64,000 nucleotides of DNA from Pseudomonas brassicacearum (GCF_003732225.1 NZ_MOBJ01000010.1:1-64000), one strand, 5' to 3'. Positions 51,809-61,873 are shown, counted from the stretch's first letter. Program-made: numbers and translations. The notes: a model not told the origin generated them from the letters alone.

Positions 51809-52314
51809 TGCGCATGTCTCGCTGCAAGGCCGTAATAATCAAAATGCTGACAGCGCTCACCGCCCTGGTGTGGCTGGCCGGTTGCTCGTCGATTTCGCCG
51901 TATTCCACCGTTACCAAGCTCAACCTCAAGCTGACCGCCAGCGATCAGGTCAACCCGGACCTTAACGGCCGACCGTCGCCGATTGTCGTGCGGCTGATTG
52001 AGCTCAAACACCCGGTGGCCTTCGAAAACGCTGACTTCTTCAGCCTGTACGAGCGCGCCAAGGAATCCCTGTCGCCAGACCTGGTGGCCAGCGAAGAGCT
52101 GGAGTTGCGTCCGGGTGAAACCGTCGAGTTCAAGCTCAGCGTCGAAAGCGGCAGCCGTTACGTCGGTGTGCTCGCGGCGTATCGCGACCTGCGCGAAACC
52201 CAATGGCGCTACGTGGTTCAAGTCACACCAGCGGATCTGACCGTGGCCGAATTGACCCTCGATCAGACCGGCATCCATGACAAAAACCAAAAGCTCGCCA
52301 AGGCGGATGACTGA
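51805..52314 (+). CDS. tssJ: outer-membrane lipoprotein TssJ, cluster 2
   Basis: This protein has 169 residues from ATG 51805, or 166 from ATG 51814, which has AAGGA at better spacing. Lipobox LAGC (Cys27 from the first start). Mature domain shows the TssJ pattern: LNLKLTASDQVNPDLNGRPS, PIVVRLIELKHPVAFENADF and LAAYRDLRETQWRYVV. Anchors TssM at the outer membrane. Confidence 0.95.
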   Translation: MMRMSRCKAVIIKMLTALTALVWLAGCSSISPYSTVTKLNLKLTASDQVNPDLNGRPSPIVVRLIELKHPVAFENADFFSLYERAKESLSPDLVASEELELRPGETVEFKLSVESGSRYVGVLAAYRDLRETQWRYVVQVTPADLTVAELTLDQTGIHDKNQKLAKADD

Positions 52315-52316
52315 AC

Positions 52317-53648
52317 ATGAACGTGCATAAAGTCATTTGGCAGGAAGGCATGTTGCTGCGCCCGCAGCACTTCCAGCACAACGATCGCTACTACGACAAC
52401 CAGATGAAAACCCGCACCCAGTTGCTGGGCAGTTACACCTGGGGGTTTCTGGGGCTCGAGATCGATTTGCAGTTTCTCAACATGGGCAAACTGGTGATCA
52501 GCCAGGCTTCGGGGATTCTCCCGGACGGCAGCCTGTTCGAACTCGGTGGCAACACCGAACCGCTGGCCCTCGACGTTCCGCCGAACACCGGCAACACACC
52601 GATCTACTTGGCTTTGCCGCTGGTCACCGGTAACCACATCGAGTCCCGTCGCCCGGAGCAATCCGACGTGCTGGCGCGTTACACCGCGTACGAAGCGGAA
52701 GTCGCCGACTCCAACGCCGGCGATGATTCCAGCAGCCAGGTCAGCTGCGCGCGCCCGGACTTCCGTTTGTTGCTCGGCGAGCAGCAGAGCGACCAGGCTT
52801 ACGTGAAGCTGAAGATCTGCGAAGTCCTCGACACAACGCCCGACGGGGTGATCAGCCTCGACCCGGACTTCGTCCCGACGTTCATCCACGCTCACGCGTC
52901 CGGCTACCTGCTGTCGTGCCTCAAAGAAGTCATCAGCATGCTCGGCCACCGTGGCGACACCATTGCCGACCGAATTCGTTCCAACGGCAAGGTCGGTGGC
53001 GCGGAAGTCGGCGACTTCATGATGCTGCAACTGATCAATCGCACCGAACTGGTTCTGCGCCATTACCTGGGCCTGGAACAGGTTCACCCGGAAGAGTTGT
53101 ACCGCACGCTGCTGTCGATGCTCGGCGATCTGTCGACCTTTGCCAGCGACAGCAAACGCCCGCGTCTGGACAGCCGCTATCAGCACAGCGACCAGGGCGC
53201 GAGCTTCCGCAAACTGATGGAAGCGATTCGTCAGGTGCTGTCGATGGTGCTCGAACAGCACGCCATCGAACTGGTGCTGCAAGCGCGTCAATACGGGATC
53301 ACCGTGTCGCCGCTGCACGACCACAAACTGCTGGGCACGGCGTCGTTCGTGCTGGCGGCCAGCGCCAACTGCGACTCCGAAGAGCTGCGGCATCGCCTGC
53401 CGGCACACCTCAAGGTCGGCCCGGTGGAGCGCATCCGTCAGCTGGTCAACCTGCACCTGCCGGGCATCAAGGTCAAACCCTTGCCGGTTGCGCCGCGGCA
53501 GATTCCGTTCCACTCGAACAAAACCTACTTCATCCTCGAACTCAGTTCCGAAGACCTGGCACAACTGGAGCGCTCCGGCGGCTTCGCGTTCCACGTGTCC
53601 GGCGAATTTGCCGAGCTTGAACTGAAATTCTGGGCCATCAGGAACTGA
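52317..53648 (+). CDS. tssK: baseplate-membrane connector TssK, cluster 2
   Basis: The 443-residue protein begins MNVHKVIWQEGMLLRPQHFQ and contains ILPDGSLFELGG, FMMLQLINRTELVLRHYLGL and PRQIPFHSNKTYFILEL, the TssK hallmarks. It starts two bases after tssJ and is followed by tssL after five bases, in the standard order. Confidence 0.98.
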   Translation: MNVHKVIWQEGMLLRPQHFQHNDRYYDNQMKTRTQLLGSYTWGFLGLEIDLQFLNMGKLVISQASGILPDGSLFELGGNTEPLALDVPPNTGNTPIYLALPLVTGNHIESRRPEQSDVLARYTAYEAEVADSNAGDDSSSQVSCARPDFRLLLGEQQSDQAYVKLKICEVLDTTPDGVISLDPDFVPTFIHAHASGYLLSCLKEVISMLGHRGDTIADRIRSNGKVGGAEVGDFMMLQLINRTELVLRHYLGLEQVHPEELYRTLLSMLGDLSTFASDSKRPRLDSRYQHSDQGASFRKLMEAIRQVLSMVLEQHAIELVLQARQYGITVSPLHDHKLLGTASFVLAASANCDSEELRHRLPAHLKVGPVERIRQLVNLHLPGIKVKPLPVAPRQIPFHSNKTYFILELSSEDLAQLERSGGFAFHVSGEFAELELKFWAIRN

Positions 53649-53653
53649 CCGAT

Positions 53654-54529
53654 ATGATCAAGGAAATGGAGCACAACCAGGATGACAAAACCGTCCTGCT
53701 CGATCGCCAGGGCCATGGCCCGGCACAGAGTCCGCTGACCGATTTCGCCGCACCGCCGCGTTTCGAGCAACTGGAAGAACGGATGATCTACGCCGCGCGC
53801 CTGCGTCCGGCGGAAGCGTTCAACATCAGCCTCAACTCGCTGGTGGCGGCGTCGTCCGACCTGCTGTCGGAAGTGGTGCGGCTCAAGCACAGCGACACCC
53901 GCGAAGACATGCACGCGCTCAACGAGCGGCTGACGGCTGCGCTGAAACTCTTCGAAGTCCGTGCGCTGCACAACGGCGCCGAGAGCAGCCAGGTGATGGC
54001 TGCGCGCTATGTGCTGTGCACCGTGGTCGACGAAGCGGTGGTCACCACCCCGTGGGGCAATGAAAGCGAGTGGTCGCAAATGAGCCTGCTCAGCAGCTTC
54101 CACAACGAGACTTTTGGCGGCGAGAAATTCTTCCAACTGCTCGATCGTCTGTCAAAGAACCCGGTCAAACACCTGCCGATGCTGGAACTGATGTACCTGT
54201 GCCTGTCGCTCGGTTTCGAGGGCAAGTACCGGGTGCAGGCGCGCGGCATGCTGGAACTCGACGGCATCCGCGATGCGCTGTATCGGCAGATTCGTCAGTT
54301 GCGTGGCGACGTGCCGCGTGAACTGTCGCCGCACTGGGAAGGCCTCAACGACAAGCGTCGCAGCCTGGTGCGCATCGTGCCGTGGTGGATGGTGGCGCTG
54401 TTTACGCTGGTGTGCCTGGTGGTGATGTATTCGGGTTTTGCCTGGGTGCTCGGCGAGCAGCGCGACACCGTTCTGCAACCTTATCAGCCGCTTGATCCAG
54501 CCGCGGTTCAGCAGCTGTCGAAGCCGTAA
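53654..54529 (+). CDS. tssL: TssL (DotU), short form, cluster 2
   Basis: This 291-residue protein has the DotU-family cytoplasmic domain (YVLCTVVDEAVVTTPWG, MLELMYLCLSLGFEGKYR) and a single C-terminal membrane helix (about 241-262, MVALFTLVCLVVMYSGF) with a short tail. Unlike cluster 1 it has no OmpA-like domain, so wall anchoring must come from elsewhere or be absent. Normal length for an H2-type TssL. Confidence 0.97.
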   Translation: MIKEMEHNQDDKTVLLDRQGHGPAQSPLTDFAAPPRFEQLEERMIYAARLRPAEAFNISLNSLVAASSDLLSEVVRLKHSDTREDMHALNERLTAALKLFEVRALHNGAESSQVMAARYVLCTVVDEAVVTTPWGNESEWSQMSLLSSFHNETFGGEKFFQLLDRLSKNPVKHLPMLELMYLCLSLGFEGKYRVQARGMLELDGIRDALYRQIRQLRGDVPRELSPHWEGLNDKRRSLVRIVPWWMVALFTLVCLVVMYSGFAWVLGEQRDTVLQPYQPLDPAAVQQLSKP

Positions 54530-54543
54530 AACAGGGACGTGAG

Positions 54544-57500
54544 ATGAAAAAGTTTTTCAAAAAAGTCGGCGCGTTCCTGCGCAAGACCTGGGTCTGGACC
54601 CTGCTGCTGGTGTTGTTCGTCGCGCTGCTGGTGTGGTTCGTCGGACCACTGCTGGCCGTCGATGATTACAAATTTTGGGAAGGCTCGACCTCGCGCCTGC
54701 TGACCATCAGCGTGCTGTTCCTGATCTGGGGCCTGACCATGGTCTTCGTCAGCTGGCGCGCCGGTGTGCGCAAAAAAGCCGTTGAAGAAACCGAAGACGG
54801 CCAGGACCGTATTCGCCGCGAAGAGCTGATCGACGAGGAACAAAAGGAGCTGCGTGCGCGTTTCAAAGACGCGCTGCGCACCTTGAAAACCTCCAGCCTC
54901 TATCGCGGCCGCAGCGAACGCTGGCGCAATGATCTGCCGTGGTACCTGCTGATCGGTCCACAGGGCAGCGGCAAAACCAGCCTGCTGGACTTCTCGGGCC
55001 TTGAGTTTCCGATCAACAAGATCGACCGCAAACTTACCCGCGACACCATCGGCACCCGCCATTGCGACTGGTACTTCGCCGATCACGGCGTACTGATCGA
55101 TACCGCCGGACGTTACCTGACCCAGCCGGACGTGGATGTCGACGGCAGCGCCTGGACCACCTTGCTCGACCTGCTGCGCAAGCGTCGTCGCAACCGTCCG
55201 TTGAACGGCGTGCTGGTGACCATTCCCGTTGAATTGCTGCTGAGCGGCACCGAGCAAGACCTCGACACCCTGGCGCGTCAGGTGCGTGCGCGTCTGCAAG
55301 ACGTGCATCAAAAACTCCACGTCGACCTGCCGATCTATCTGGTGCTGAGCAAGGCCGACCAGTTGCTGGGCTTCGACGAGTTCTTCGATCAGCTGACCCG
55401 CGAAGAAAGCGATCAGGTGCTCGGCACCAGCTTCCGCAAAGAGCAAAGCGGCACCGACGTGGCCGTGCTGCGCTCGGAGTTCGAAGAGCTGCTGCGTCGT
55501 CTCAACAGCCAGGTGATCATGCGCATGCACCAGGAGCGCGACACCCAGCGCCGTGGTCGCATCCTCGACTTCCCGCATCAACTGGGGCAGATCGGCGAGC
55601 GTCTGTGCCTGTTTGTCGACATGGCGTTCACCGGCAACCGCTACCAGCGCGTCAGCCAGTTGCGCGGTTTCTACCTGACCAGCGCGCCGCACCTGAAGCA
55701 ACAGATGGACCAAAGCACCGCCGGCATCGGCGCCAGCCTGGGCATCAACAGCGGCGTATTGCCGACCTTGCGCAGTGGTCGCTCGCGGTTCATCCACCAC
55801 TTGCTCAGCCGGGTGATTTTCCCCGAGGCCGATCTGGCCGGTCTGGACAAGCGCGAGCGCAGCCGCATCCATTGGGGCCAGCGTGCGTTGTACGTCGGCG
55901 CACTCGCAGCACTGGGTCTGTTTGGCTTGCTCTGGGCCACCGGTTTCTCGGCCAACTACGAACGCCTGGAACACCTGCGTTCGCTGGCGCAAACCTGGAG
56001 CCAGCAGCGCTCGGCACTGACCGCTCGCGATGACGCGATGGGCGTGCTCAAAACCCTCGACACCAGCTATGAAGCGACCAAGGTATTCCCGCCTAAAGGC
56101 GATGTGTCGATGTTCGAGCGCGGAGGTCTGTATCAGGGCAACGAGAGCAACCCGGTGGTCAAGGACGCGTATCAGCGTGAACTTGAAACCCAGCTGCTGC
56201 CACGCGTAGCGCAACTGCTCGAAGGGCAGATCCGCAACAACATGAAGGACCGCGATCGCCTGCTCAACAGCCTGCGCGCCTACCTGATGCTGAACATGAA
56301 GGACCGTCGCGATCCGGCGTGGCTGCAAGATTGGCTGGCGCAGGACTGGTCCGTCCGTTACGCCGGCAACACCGCAGTGCAGAACGGTCTGAACGGGCAC
56401 TTCGAACGCCTGCTCAAGCAGCCGTTTATCTACCCGCTCAACGATGCGTTGGTTGCCCAGGCGCGTCAGGTTCTGCGCAGCGAATCGCTGGCCACCGTGG
56501 TCTACCGGATGCTCCGCGAGCAGGCTCGCAATCTGCCGGAATACCGCTTCAGCCAACACCTCGGTCCGCAGGGCGCGTTGTTCGTCGGCACCGATTACGC
56601 GATTCCGGGGTTCTACACCCAACAGGGTTATCAGCAGTACTTCTCGGTCCAGGGCTCGGCACTGGTCACCGATATCCTGCGTGACAACTGGGTGCTGGGC
56701 GAAGGCTCGGGCATGAGCGGCATGGACTTGCGCCGCCTGATGGTCGAACTGGAGCAACTGTACTTCCGCGACTACGCCAACTTCTGGAGCGAAGCGGTCG
56801 GTCAGGTGGCGTTGCAGCCGATCAACAGTGCCGGTGAAGGTGCTGAACAACTGGCCGGGCTGACGTCCGCCAACTCGCCGATCCTGCAGATGCTGGTGGA
56901 AGTGCGTGAGAACACGCGTTTCCCGGCCGCCGTCGACAACACTGAAGATGCGACGGACGCGGCGGAAAAACTGCTCGCCAAGAAGGGCGGCGCGTTGGGT
57001 AAGGTCGCCGCAGCCGCGGCTGGCAAGGCGGGCGATGCATTGGCCGCCAAAAACCTGCCAGACACCGCGAAGAAATCCCTGCAACGGCGCTTCGAACCGC
57101 TGCACCGTTTGCTCGATGACAACAACGGCCCGGCCGCCGACCTGACCCCGGCTCTGCAAGCGCTGAACGACCTGCAACTGCAACTGGCCAGCCTGGCACG
57201 CGCCAGTGCCCCGGATCAGGCGGCGTTTGAAATGGCCAAGACCCGCATGAGCGGCCAGCGCGATGCGTTGAGCAACTTGCGCAACGCTTCGGGCCGCCTG
57301 CCGCGTCCGGTCAGCGTGTGGTTCAACGTCCTGGCCGAAGACACCTGGCGTCTGGTGCTCAACGATTCCTACCAGTACCTCAACCAGCGCTACCAGAGCG
57401 AGCTGTACAGCTTCTATGGCAAGGCGATCAACAAGCGTTATCCGTTCAACGCCCACAGCACCAGCGACGTCGCCATCAGCGACTTCCGCGAGTTCTTCAA

Positions 57501-58077
57501 GGCGCAGGGCATCGCCGATCGCTTCTTCGAAAACTACATGCGGCCTTTCGTCAGCGGTGATCCGGGCAACTACCGCCTGCGCAGCATCGACGGTCACAGC
57601 TTGCCGATGTCCAAGGTCTACCTCGACCAAATGGCCGCGGCCCAAGTGATCCGCCAAAGCTTCTTTGCCGAAAACCCAGCCGAGCCGCAGGTGCAGTTCA
57701 AACTGGAGCCATACACCCTCGACCCGGCCGTCAGCCGTTCCGAGTTCCGCTTTGGTGACAAGACCATGGAATACCGCCATGGCCCGATCGTGCCGGTGGC
57801 CTTCAAATGGCCAACCGACGCGGAAGACGGCCGCACCAGTCTGGTCCTCGAAAAAATGGCCGGCCGCCCGATTGGCATCGAGAAAAACACCGGCCCATGG
57901 TCGTTGTTCCGTCTGTTCGATTTGATGCAGACCGAATACCTGACCGGTCGCGACGTGCTGGTGCTCAAGGCTGATGTGGGTGGCCTGCGCGCCAACTACC
58001 TGCTGATGAGCCAGCGCACGCCGAACCCGTTCGACATGGGCGTGTTGCGCACGTTCCGTATGCCGGTGCAGCTCTGA
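54544..58077 (+). CDS. tssM: inner-membrane protein TssM (IcmF), cluster 2
   Basis: The 1177-residue protein has two N-terminal helices (about 18-38 and 50-71), an intact Walker A GPQGSGKT (138-145), the IcmF motifs TIGTRHCDWYFADHGV and LIDTAGRYLTQPD, a third helix near 455, and the periplasmic C-terminal beta-domain. An Ala-rich insertion near residues 810-840 (KVAAAAAGKAGDALAA) is not in the cluster 1 copy. Its stop overlaps the phosphatase start (TGATG). Confidence 0.98.
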   Translation: MKKFFKKVGAFLRKTWVWTLLLVLFVALLVWFVGPLLAVDDYKFWEGSTSRLLTISVLFLIWGLTMVFVSWRAGVRKKAVEETEDGQDRIRREELIDEEQKELRARFKDALRTLKTSSLYRGRSERWRNDLPWYLLIGPQGSGKTSLLDFSGLEFPINKIDRKLTRDTIGTRHCDWYFADHGVLIDTAGRYLTQPDVDVDGSAWTTLLDLLRKRRRNRPLNGVLVTIPVELLLSGTEQDLDTLARQVRARLQDVHQKLHVDLPIYLVLSKADQLLGFDEFFDQLTREESDQVLGTSFRKEQSGTDVAVLRSEFEELLRRLNSQVIMRMHQERDTQRRGRILDFPHQLGQIGERLCLFVDMAFTGNRYQRVSQLRGFYLTSAPHLKQQMDQSTAGIGASLGINSGVLPTLRSGRSRFIHHLLSRVIFPEADLAGLDKRERSRIHWGQRALYVGALAALGLFGLLWATGFSANYERLEHLRSLAQTWSQQRSALTARDDAMGVLKTLDTSYEATKVFPPKGDVSMFERGGLYQGNESNPVVKDAYQRELETQLLPRVAQLLEGQIRNNMKDRDRLLNSLRAYLMLNMKDRRDPAWLQDWLAQDWSVRYAGNTAVQNGLNGHFERLLKQPFIYPLNDALVAQARQVLRSESLATVVYRMLREQARNLPEYRFSQHLGPQGALFVGTDYAIPGFYTQQGYQQYFSVQGSALVTDILRDNWVLGEGSGMSGMDLRRLMVELEQLYFRDYANFWSEAVGQVALQPINSAGEGAEQLAGLTSANSPILQMLVEVRENTRFPAAVDNTEDATDAAEKLLAKKGGALGKVAAAAAGKAGDALAAKNLPDTAKKSLQRRFEPLHRLLDDNNGPAADLTPALQALNDLQLQLASLARASAPDQAAFEMAKTRMSGQRDALSNLRNASGRLPRPVSVWFNVLAEDTWRLVLNDSYQYLNQRYQSELYSFYGKAINKRYPFNAHSTSDVAISDFREFFKAQGIADRFFENYMRPFVSGDPGNYRLRSIDGHSLPMSKVYLDQMAAAQVIRQSFFAENPAEPQVQFKLEPYTLDPAVSRSEFRFGDKTMEYRHGPIVPVAFKWPTDAEDGRTSLVLEKMAGRPIGIEKNTGPWSLFRLFDLMQTEYLTGRDVLVLKADVGGLRANYLLMSQRTPNPFDMGVLRTFRMPVQL

Positions 58078-58805
58078 TGCTGGTTGCCAGCCCCTGGCGT
58101 AGCGCGGCGCGTACCGATCCGGGCAAGGTTCGGGCGCGCAACGAAGATGCTTTCCTCGACAGCCCAGAGCATGGTCTGTGGGTGGTCGCGGACGGCATGG
58201 GCGGTCATCAGGGTGGCGACATCGCCAGCCAGTTGATCGTCGCCAGCCTGGCGGAATTGCCCGTCGAAGACAGCTTCGACGAGCGGCTCAAAGGCGTGCG
58301 CCAGTGCCTGCACTGGCTCAACCGCCGCTTGGGCCAGGAATTGACCGTCACCGCCGGGCGCCATGACAGCATCATGGGCAGCACGGTGGTGGCGTTGTTG
58401 GTGGACGGCAATCGCGCAGCCTGCATCTGGGCCGGCGACAGCCGTTGTTATCTGTGGCGTGGACAGCGCTTGTATCAGCTGTCCAAGGACCATTCGCTGA
58501 TGCAGCAACTGATTGACGAACAACAGATGAGCATCGAGCAAGCCAAGGCTCATCCGGCCGCCAGTGCCTTGACCCGTGCGGTCGGGGCCAGCGAGCAATT
58601 GACCCTGGACGTGCTCGAACTCGAGGTCTATCCCGGTGATGCGTTCCTGCTGTGCAGCGACGGTTTGTATCAAGGCTTGAGCAGCGACGCGCTGGGCAAC
58701 GCCTTGAGCCTGACCGCGCCGCACGTGGCGCTGGAGCGCTTGTTCGACGGCGCGTTGCGCGGGTCGGCGCGGGACAACCTGACTGCCGTGGTGATCCGCC
58801 AATGA
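58077..58805 (+). CDS. stp1: PP2C-type phosphatase Stp1, cluster 2
   Basis: This 242-residue PP2C phosphatase has VRARNEDAFLD, VADGMGGHQGGD, WAGDSRCYLWRGQ and LLCSDGLYQ in order, the metal-binding set. In H2-type clusters Stp1 opposes Stk1. Both ends overlap neighbours (tssM and the kinase), indicating tight coupling. Confidence 0.96.
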   Translation: MLVASPWRSAARTDPGKVRARNEDAFLDSPEHGLWVVADGMGGHQGGDIASQLIVASLAELPVEDSFDERLKGVRQCLHWLNRRLGQELTVTAGRHDSIMGSTVVALLVDGNRAACIWAGDSRCYLWRGQRLYQLSKDHSLMQQLIDEQQMSIEQAKAHPAASALTRAVGASEQLTLDVLELEVYPGDAFLLCSDGLYQGLSSDALGNALSLTAPHVALERLFDGALRGSARDNLTAVVIRQ

Positions 58806-59809
58806 GTGAACTCAAACCGGTGCTCGACGAGCTGCTGGTTGGCGACATCGATGCCGCCAACCTGACCTACTTTGCCTTCGCCAAACCCCATGCAGCGCCG
58901 CGTGCCGTGGCGCCGACCCGGGCCAGCGTTGGCGCGTTGCCGGACGTGCTGGCGGGGCGTTACCGCATCGAGCGTTTGCTCGGTGCCGGTGGCATGGGCG
59001 CGGTGTATCGCGCACGGGACCTGCTGCACGAACAGTTCGGTGACCCCGACCCGTATATAGCGCTGAAAATCCTCAGCGAAGAATTTGCCGAATCGCCGGA
59101 CGCCAGTGCCTTGCTCTACAGCGAGTTCGCCCTGACCCGGCGCCTGCGCCACTCCAACGTGCTGCGTTTGCACACCTTTGAAGTGGACACCGAGTGCCAG
59201 CGCGCCTTTATCACCATGGAACTGATGCGCGGGCTGACCCTGGACAAACTGCTCTGCGAGCGGCCCTTGGGCCTGCAGTGGCGAGAATTGCGTGACATCG
59301 CGCTGCCGCTGCTCGACGCGTTGGCGTATGCCCACGGTCGCGGCGTGCTGCACGGTGATTTGAAACCGAGCAACGTGATGCTCAGCGAGGAGGGCGTGCG
59401 CTTGTTCGACTTCGGCCTCGGCCAGGCCGAGGAGGGCGTATTGCCCGGCCTGCCGCACTTGAGCCGCAGCCGTTTCAACGCCTGGACCCCGGGCTACGCC
59501 GCGCCGGAATTGCTGGAAGGCGCACCGCTGACCGCCAGCGCCGACCTCTTCGCCGTGGCCTGCGTGATCTATGAATTGGCGGGCGGTAAACACCCGTTCC
59601 GCCGCTTGCCGTCGACCGAGGCCCGCGACGGCGACCTCGAACGCGAGCTGCATGCACCGAGAAATCTACCGAAACACTGCTGGCCGGCGCTGCGAACGGC
59701 GCTGGCTTTCGATGCGGCGCAACGCACCGTGACTGCCGCACAACTGCGTGACGCCCTAGGCGCCACTTCCTCCTGGCTGCAACGCCGGCTGCATCGGCGC
59801 AACGGATGA
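58802..59809 (+). CDS. stk1: serine/threonine kinase Stk1, non-RD type, cluster 2
   Basis: The ATG at 58802 overlaps the phosphatase stop; the protein is 335 residues. A Hanks-type kinase domain fills residues about 53-325: glycine loop LLGAGGMGAVY, Lys in YIALKIL, catalytic loop HGDLKPSN, metal motif FDFGLG, and APELLEG. The catalytic loop has Gly where most family members have Arg (HRD to HGD). There is no membrane helix or periplasmic domain, unlike PpkA in cluster 1, so it cannot directly sense the envelope. Likely substrate: the cluster 2 FHA protein. Confidence 0.95.
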   Translation: MSELKPVLDELLVGDIDAANLTYFAFAKPHAAPRAVAPTRASVGALPDVLAGRYRIERLLGAGGMGAVYRARDLLHEQFGDPDPYIALKILSEEFAESPDASALLYSEFALTRRLRHSNVLRLHTFEVDTECQRAFITMELMRGLTLDKLLCERPLGLQWRELRDIALPLLDALAYAHGRGVLHGDLKPSNVMLSEEGVRLFDFGLGQAEEGVLPGLPHLSRSRFNAWTPGYAAPELLEGAPLTASADLFAVACVIYELAGGKHPFRRLPSTEARDGDLERELHAPRNLPKHCWPALRTALAFDAAQRTVTAAQLRDALGATSSWLQRRLHRRNG

Positions 59810-59830
59810 CTACCGAACAGGGAGCAAGCA

Positions 59831-61873
59831 ATGTTCAACCCTTCTAACGAAACCCATTTCAGCCTGACCGTGGCTGACTTCCAGGGTGACCTGCAAGTGC
59901 TGTCGTTCACCGGCACCGAAGGCATCAGCCAGACCTTTCGTTTTGACTTGGAACTGGTCAGCGAAAACCCCGATCTGGACCTCGAGACGCTGCTGCACAA
60001 GCAGGCGTTTCTGGCGTTCGATCCCAAAGGCAGTGGCATTCACGGGCAGATCTACCGCGTTGCCCAAGGCGATGCCGGCAAGCGCCTGACCCGCTACAAA
60101 GTGTCGCTGGTGCCGCAACTCGAATACCTGCGCCACCGCACCAACCAGCGCATTTACCAGCAGATGTCGGCGCCGAAAATCATCGCGCTGATCCTCGAAG
60201 AACACGGCATCAAGGGCAACGCCTACAGCTTCCAGCTGAGCCAACCGTGCCCGGATCGCGACTACTGCGTGCAGTACGACGAAACCGACCTGCATTTCGT
60301 CCAGCGGCTGTGCGAGGAAGAGGGCATTCACTACCACTTTCAGCACGACGCCAAGGGCCACAAACTGGTGTTCGGCGACGACCAGACCGTGTTCCCGAAA
60401 CTCGGCCAGCCCACCGCCTACGTGCAGGGCAGCGGCATGGTCGCCGACGAGCCGGTGATCAAAGGCTTCACCCTGCGCCTGGAAACCCGCACCAACCGCA
60501 CCACGCGCCGCGACTACGATTTCGAGAAGCCGCGCCTGCAACTGGAGGCGGCCTACAAACCCGATGGCAAAAGCGACGAGCCGGACCTGGAAGACTACGA
60601 CTATCCGGGCCGTTTCACCGAGCGCGCACGCGGCAAGTTCCTCAGCCAGCGGGCGCTGGAACGCCACCGCGCCGACTACCAGCAAGCCGAAGGCCATGGC
60701 GACCAGACCACCCTGGTTAGCGGCCACTTCCTGGAAATCTCCGATCACCCACGCACCGAGTGGAACGACCTCTGGCTGCTGACCGAAGTCATCCACGAAG
60801 GCAAGCAACCGCAAGTCCTCGAAGAGTCGGTGACCAGCGACACCACCGCCAACAAGGACGACTTCCACCAGGGCTACCGCAACCGCTTCCTCGCCACCCC
60901 GTGGGACGTGTTCTACCGCCCGGCGTTGCTGCACCCAAAACCCCGAGTGCTCGGCAGCCAGACCGCGCAAGTCACCGGCCCCAAAGGTGAAGAAATCCAC
61001 TGCGACCAGTATGGCCGCGTAAAAGTGCAATTCCACTGGGACCGCGAAGGCCTGGCCGACGACAAAACCAGCTGCTGGCTGCGCGTCTCCAGCAGCTGGG
61101 CCGGCGACCGCTACGGCGCCATCGCCATCCCGCGCATCGGCATGGAAGTGCTCGTCACCTTCCTCGAAGGCGACCCCGACCAACCGCTGGTGACCGGCTG
61201 CCTGTACCACACCGAAAACCAGGTGCCGTACGCCTTGCCGGCGAACAAAACCCGCACCGTCTTCAAAACCCTCAGCTCCCCCGGCGGTGGCGGCTACAAC
61301 GAACTGCGCATCGAAGACAAAAAAGGCGCCGAACAAATCTTCATCCACGCCCAGCGCGACTGGGATGAAAACATCGAACACGACCAGAAAATCCGCGTCG
61401 GCAACGAACGCCACGACACCGTCGAAAAGAACACCTACACCGAACTCAAAGCCGAAGAACACCGCACCACCATTGCCGACCGCAAAGTCGAAACGCGGAT
61501 GGACGACCACCTGACCATCGGCCAGAACCAACACATCAAACTCGGCACCGCGCAGCTCACCAGCGTCGGAAGAGAAATCCACCTCAAGGCCGGCGACAAA
61601 ATGGTCATCGAGGCAGACTCGGAACTGACCATCAAGGGCGGTGGGAGTTTTATCAAGCTGGATGCCGGTGGCGTGACGGTCGTTGGGCCTGTTGTGAAGA
61701 TTAATGCTGGGGGCTCGGCGGGGAGTGGGACGGGGATTGGTATTAAGCCGCCGGTGCTGCCGGGGGCGGCGGATAAGGATAAGGCGGGGAGTTTGATGGA
61801 TCAGGCGTTGGGGAATGCGCCTGAGGAACAGATCAAACGCAAACCGAAACGAATGCTCAATTTTTCCGGCTAA
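59831..61873 (+). CDS. vgrG: VgrG spike protein (TssI) with DUF2345-like extension, cluster 2
   Basis: The 680-residue protein has the gp27-like half (GTEGISQTFRFDLELVSENP, LCEEEGIHYHFQHD), the OB-fold (GPKGEEIHCDQYGRVKVQF, WLRVSSSWAGDRYGA), and a needle of VGNERHDTVEKNTYTELKA-type repeats continuing into a DUF2345-like Gly-rich beta region (VVKINAGGSAGSGTG). A basic tail ends KRKPKRMLNF. The tail and extension may dock the effector encoded 53 bases downstream. Last 200 bases are less GC-rich and G-run-rich compared with the rest, a sign of a variable tail. Confidence 0.96.
   Translation: MFNPSNETHFSLTVADFQGDLQVLSFTGTEGISQTFRFDLELVSENPDLDLETLLHKQAFLAFDPKGSGIHGQIYRVAQGDAGKRLTRYKVSLVPQLEYLRHRTNQRIYQQMSAPKIIALILEEHGIKGNAYSFQLSQPCPDRDYCVQYDETDLHFVQRLCEEEGIHYHFQHDAKGHKLVFGDDQTVFPKLGQPTAYVQGSGMVADEPVIKGFTLRLETRTNRTTRRDYDFEKPRLQLEAAYKPDGKSDEPDLEDYDYPGRFTERARGKFLSQRALERHRADYQQAEGHGDQTTLVSGHFLEISDHPRTEWNDLWLLTEVIHEGKQPQVLEESVTSDTTANKDDFHQGYRNRFLATPWDVFYRPALLHPKPRVLGSQTAQVTGPKGEEIHCDQYGRVKVQFHWDREGLADDKTSCWLRVSSSWAGDRYGAIAIPRIGMEVLVTFLEGDPDQPLVTGCLYHTENQVPYALPANKTRTVFKTLSSPGGGGYNELRIEDKKGAEQIFIHAQRDWDENIEHDQKIRVGNERHDTVEKNTYTELKAEEHRTTIADRKVETRMDDHLTIGQNQHIKLGTAQLTSVGREIHLKAGDKMVIEADSELTIKGGGSFIKLDAGGVTVVGPVVKINAGGSAGSGTGIGIKPPVLPGAADKDKAGSLMDQALGNAPEEQIKRKPKRMLNFSG

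Noticed and set aside
54508..57780. 1090-codon minus-strand frame opposite cluster 2 tssM.
   Set aside because: Shadow of TssM, whose sense frame shows intact Walker A and IcmF motifs throughout.
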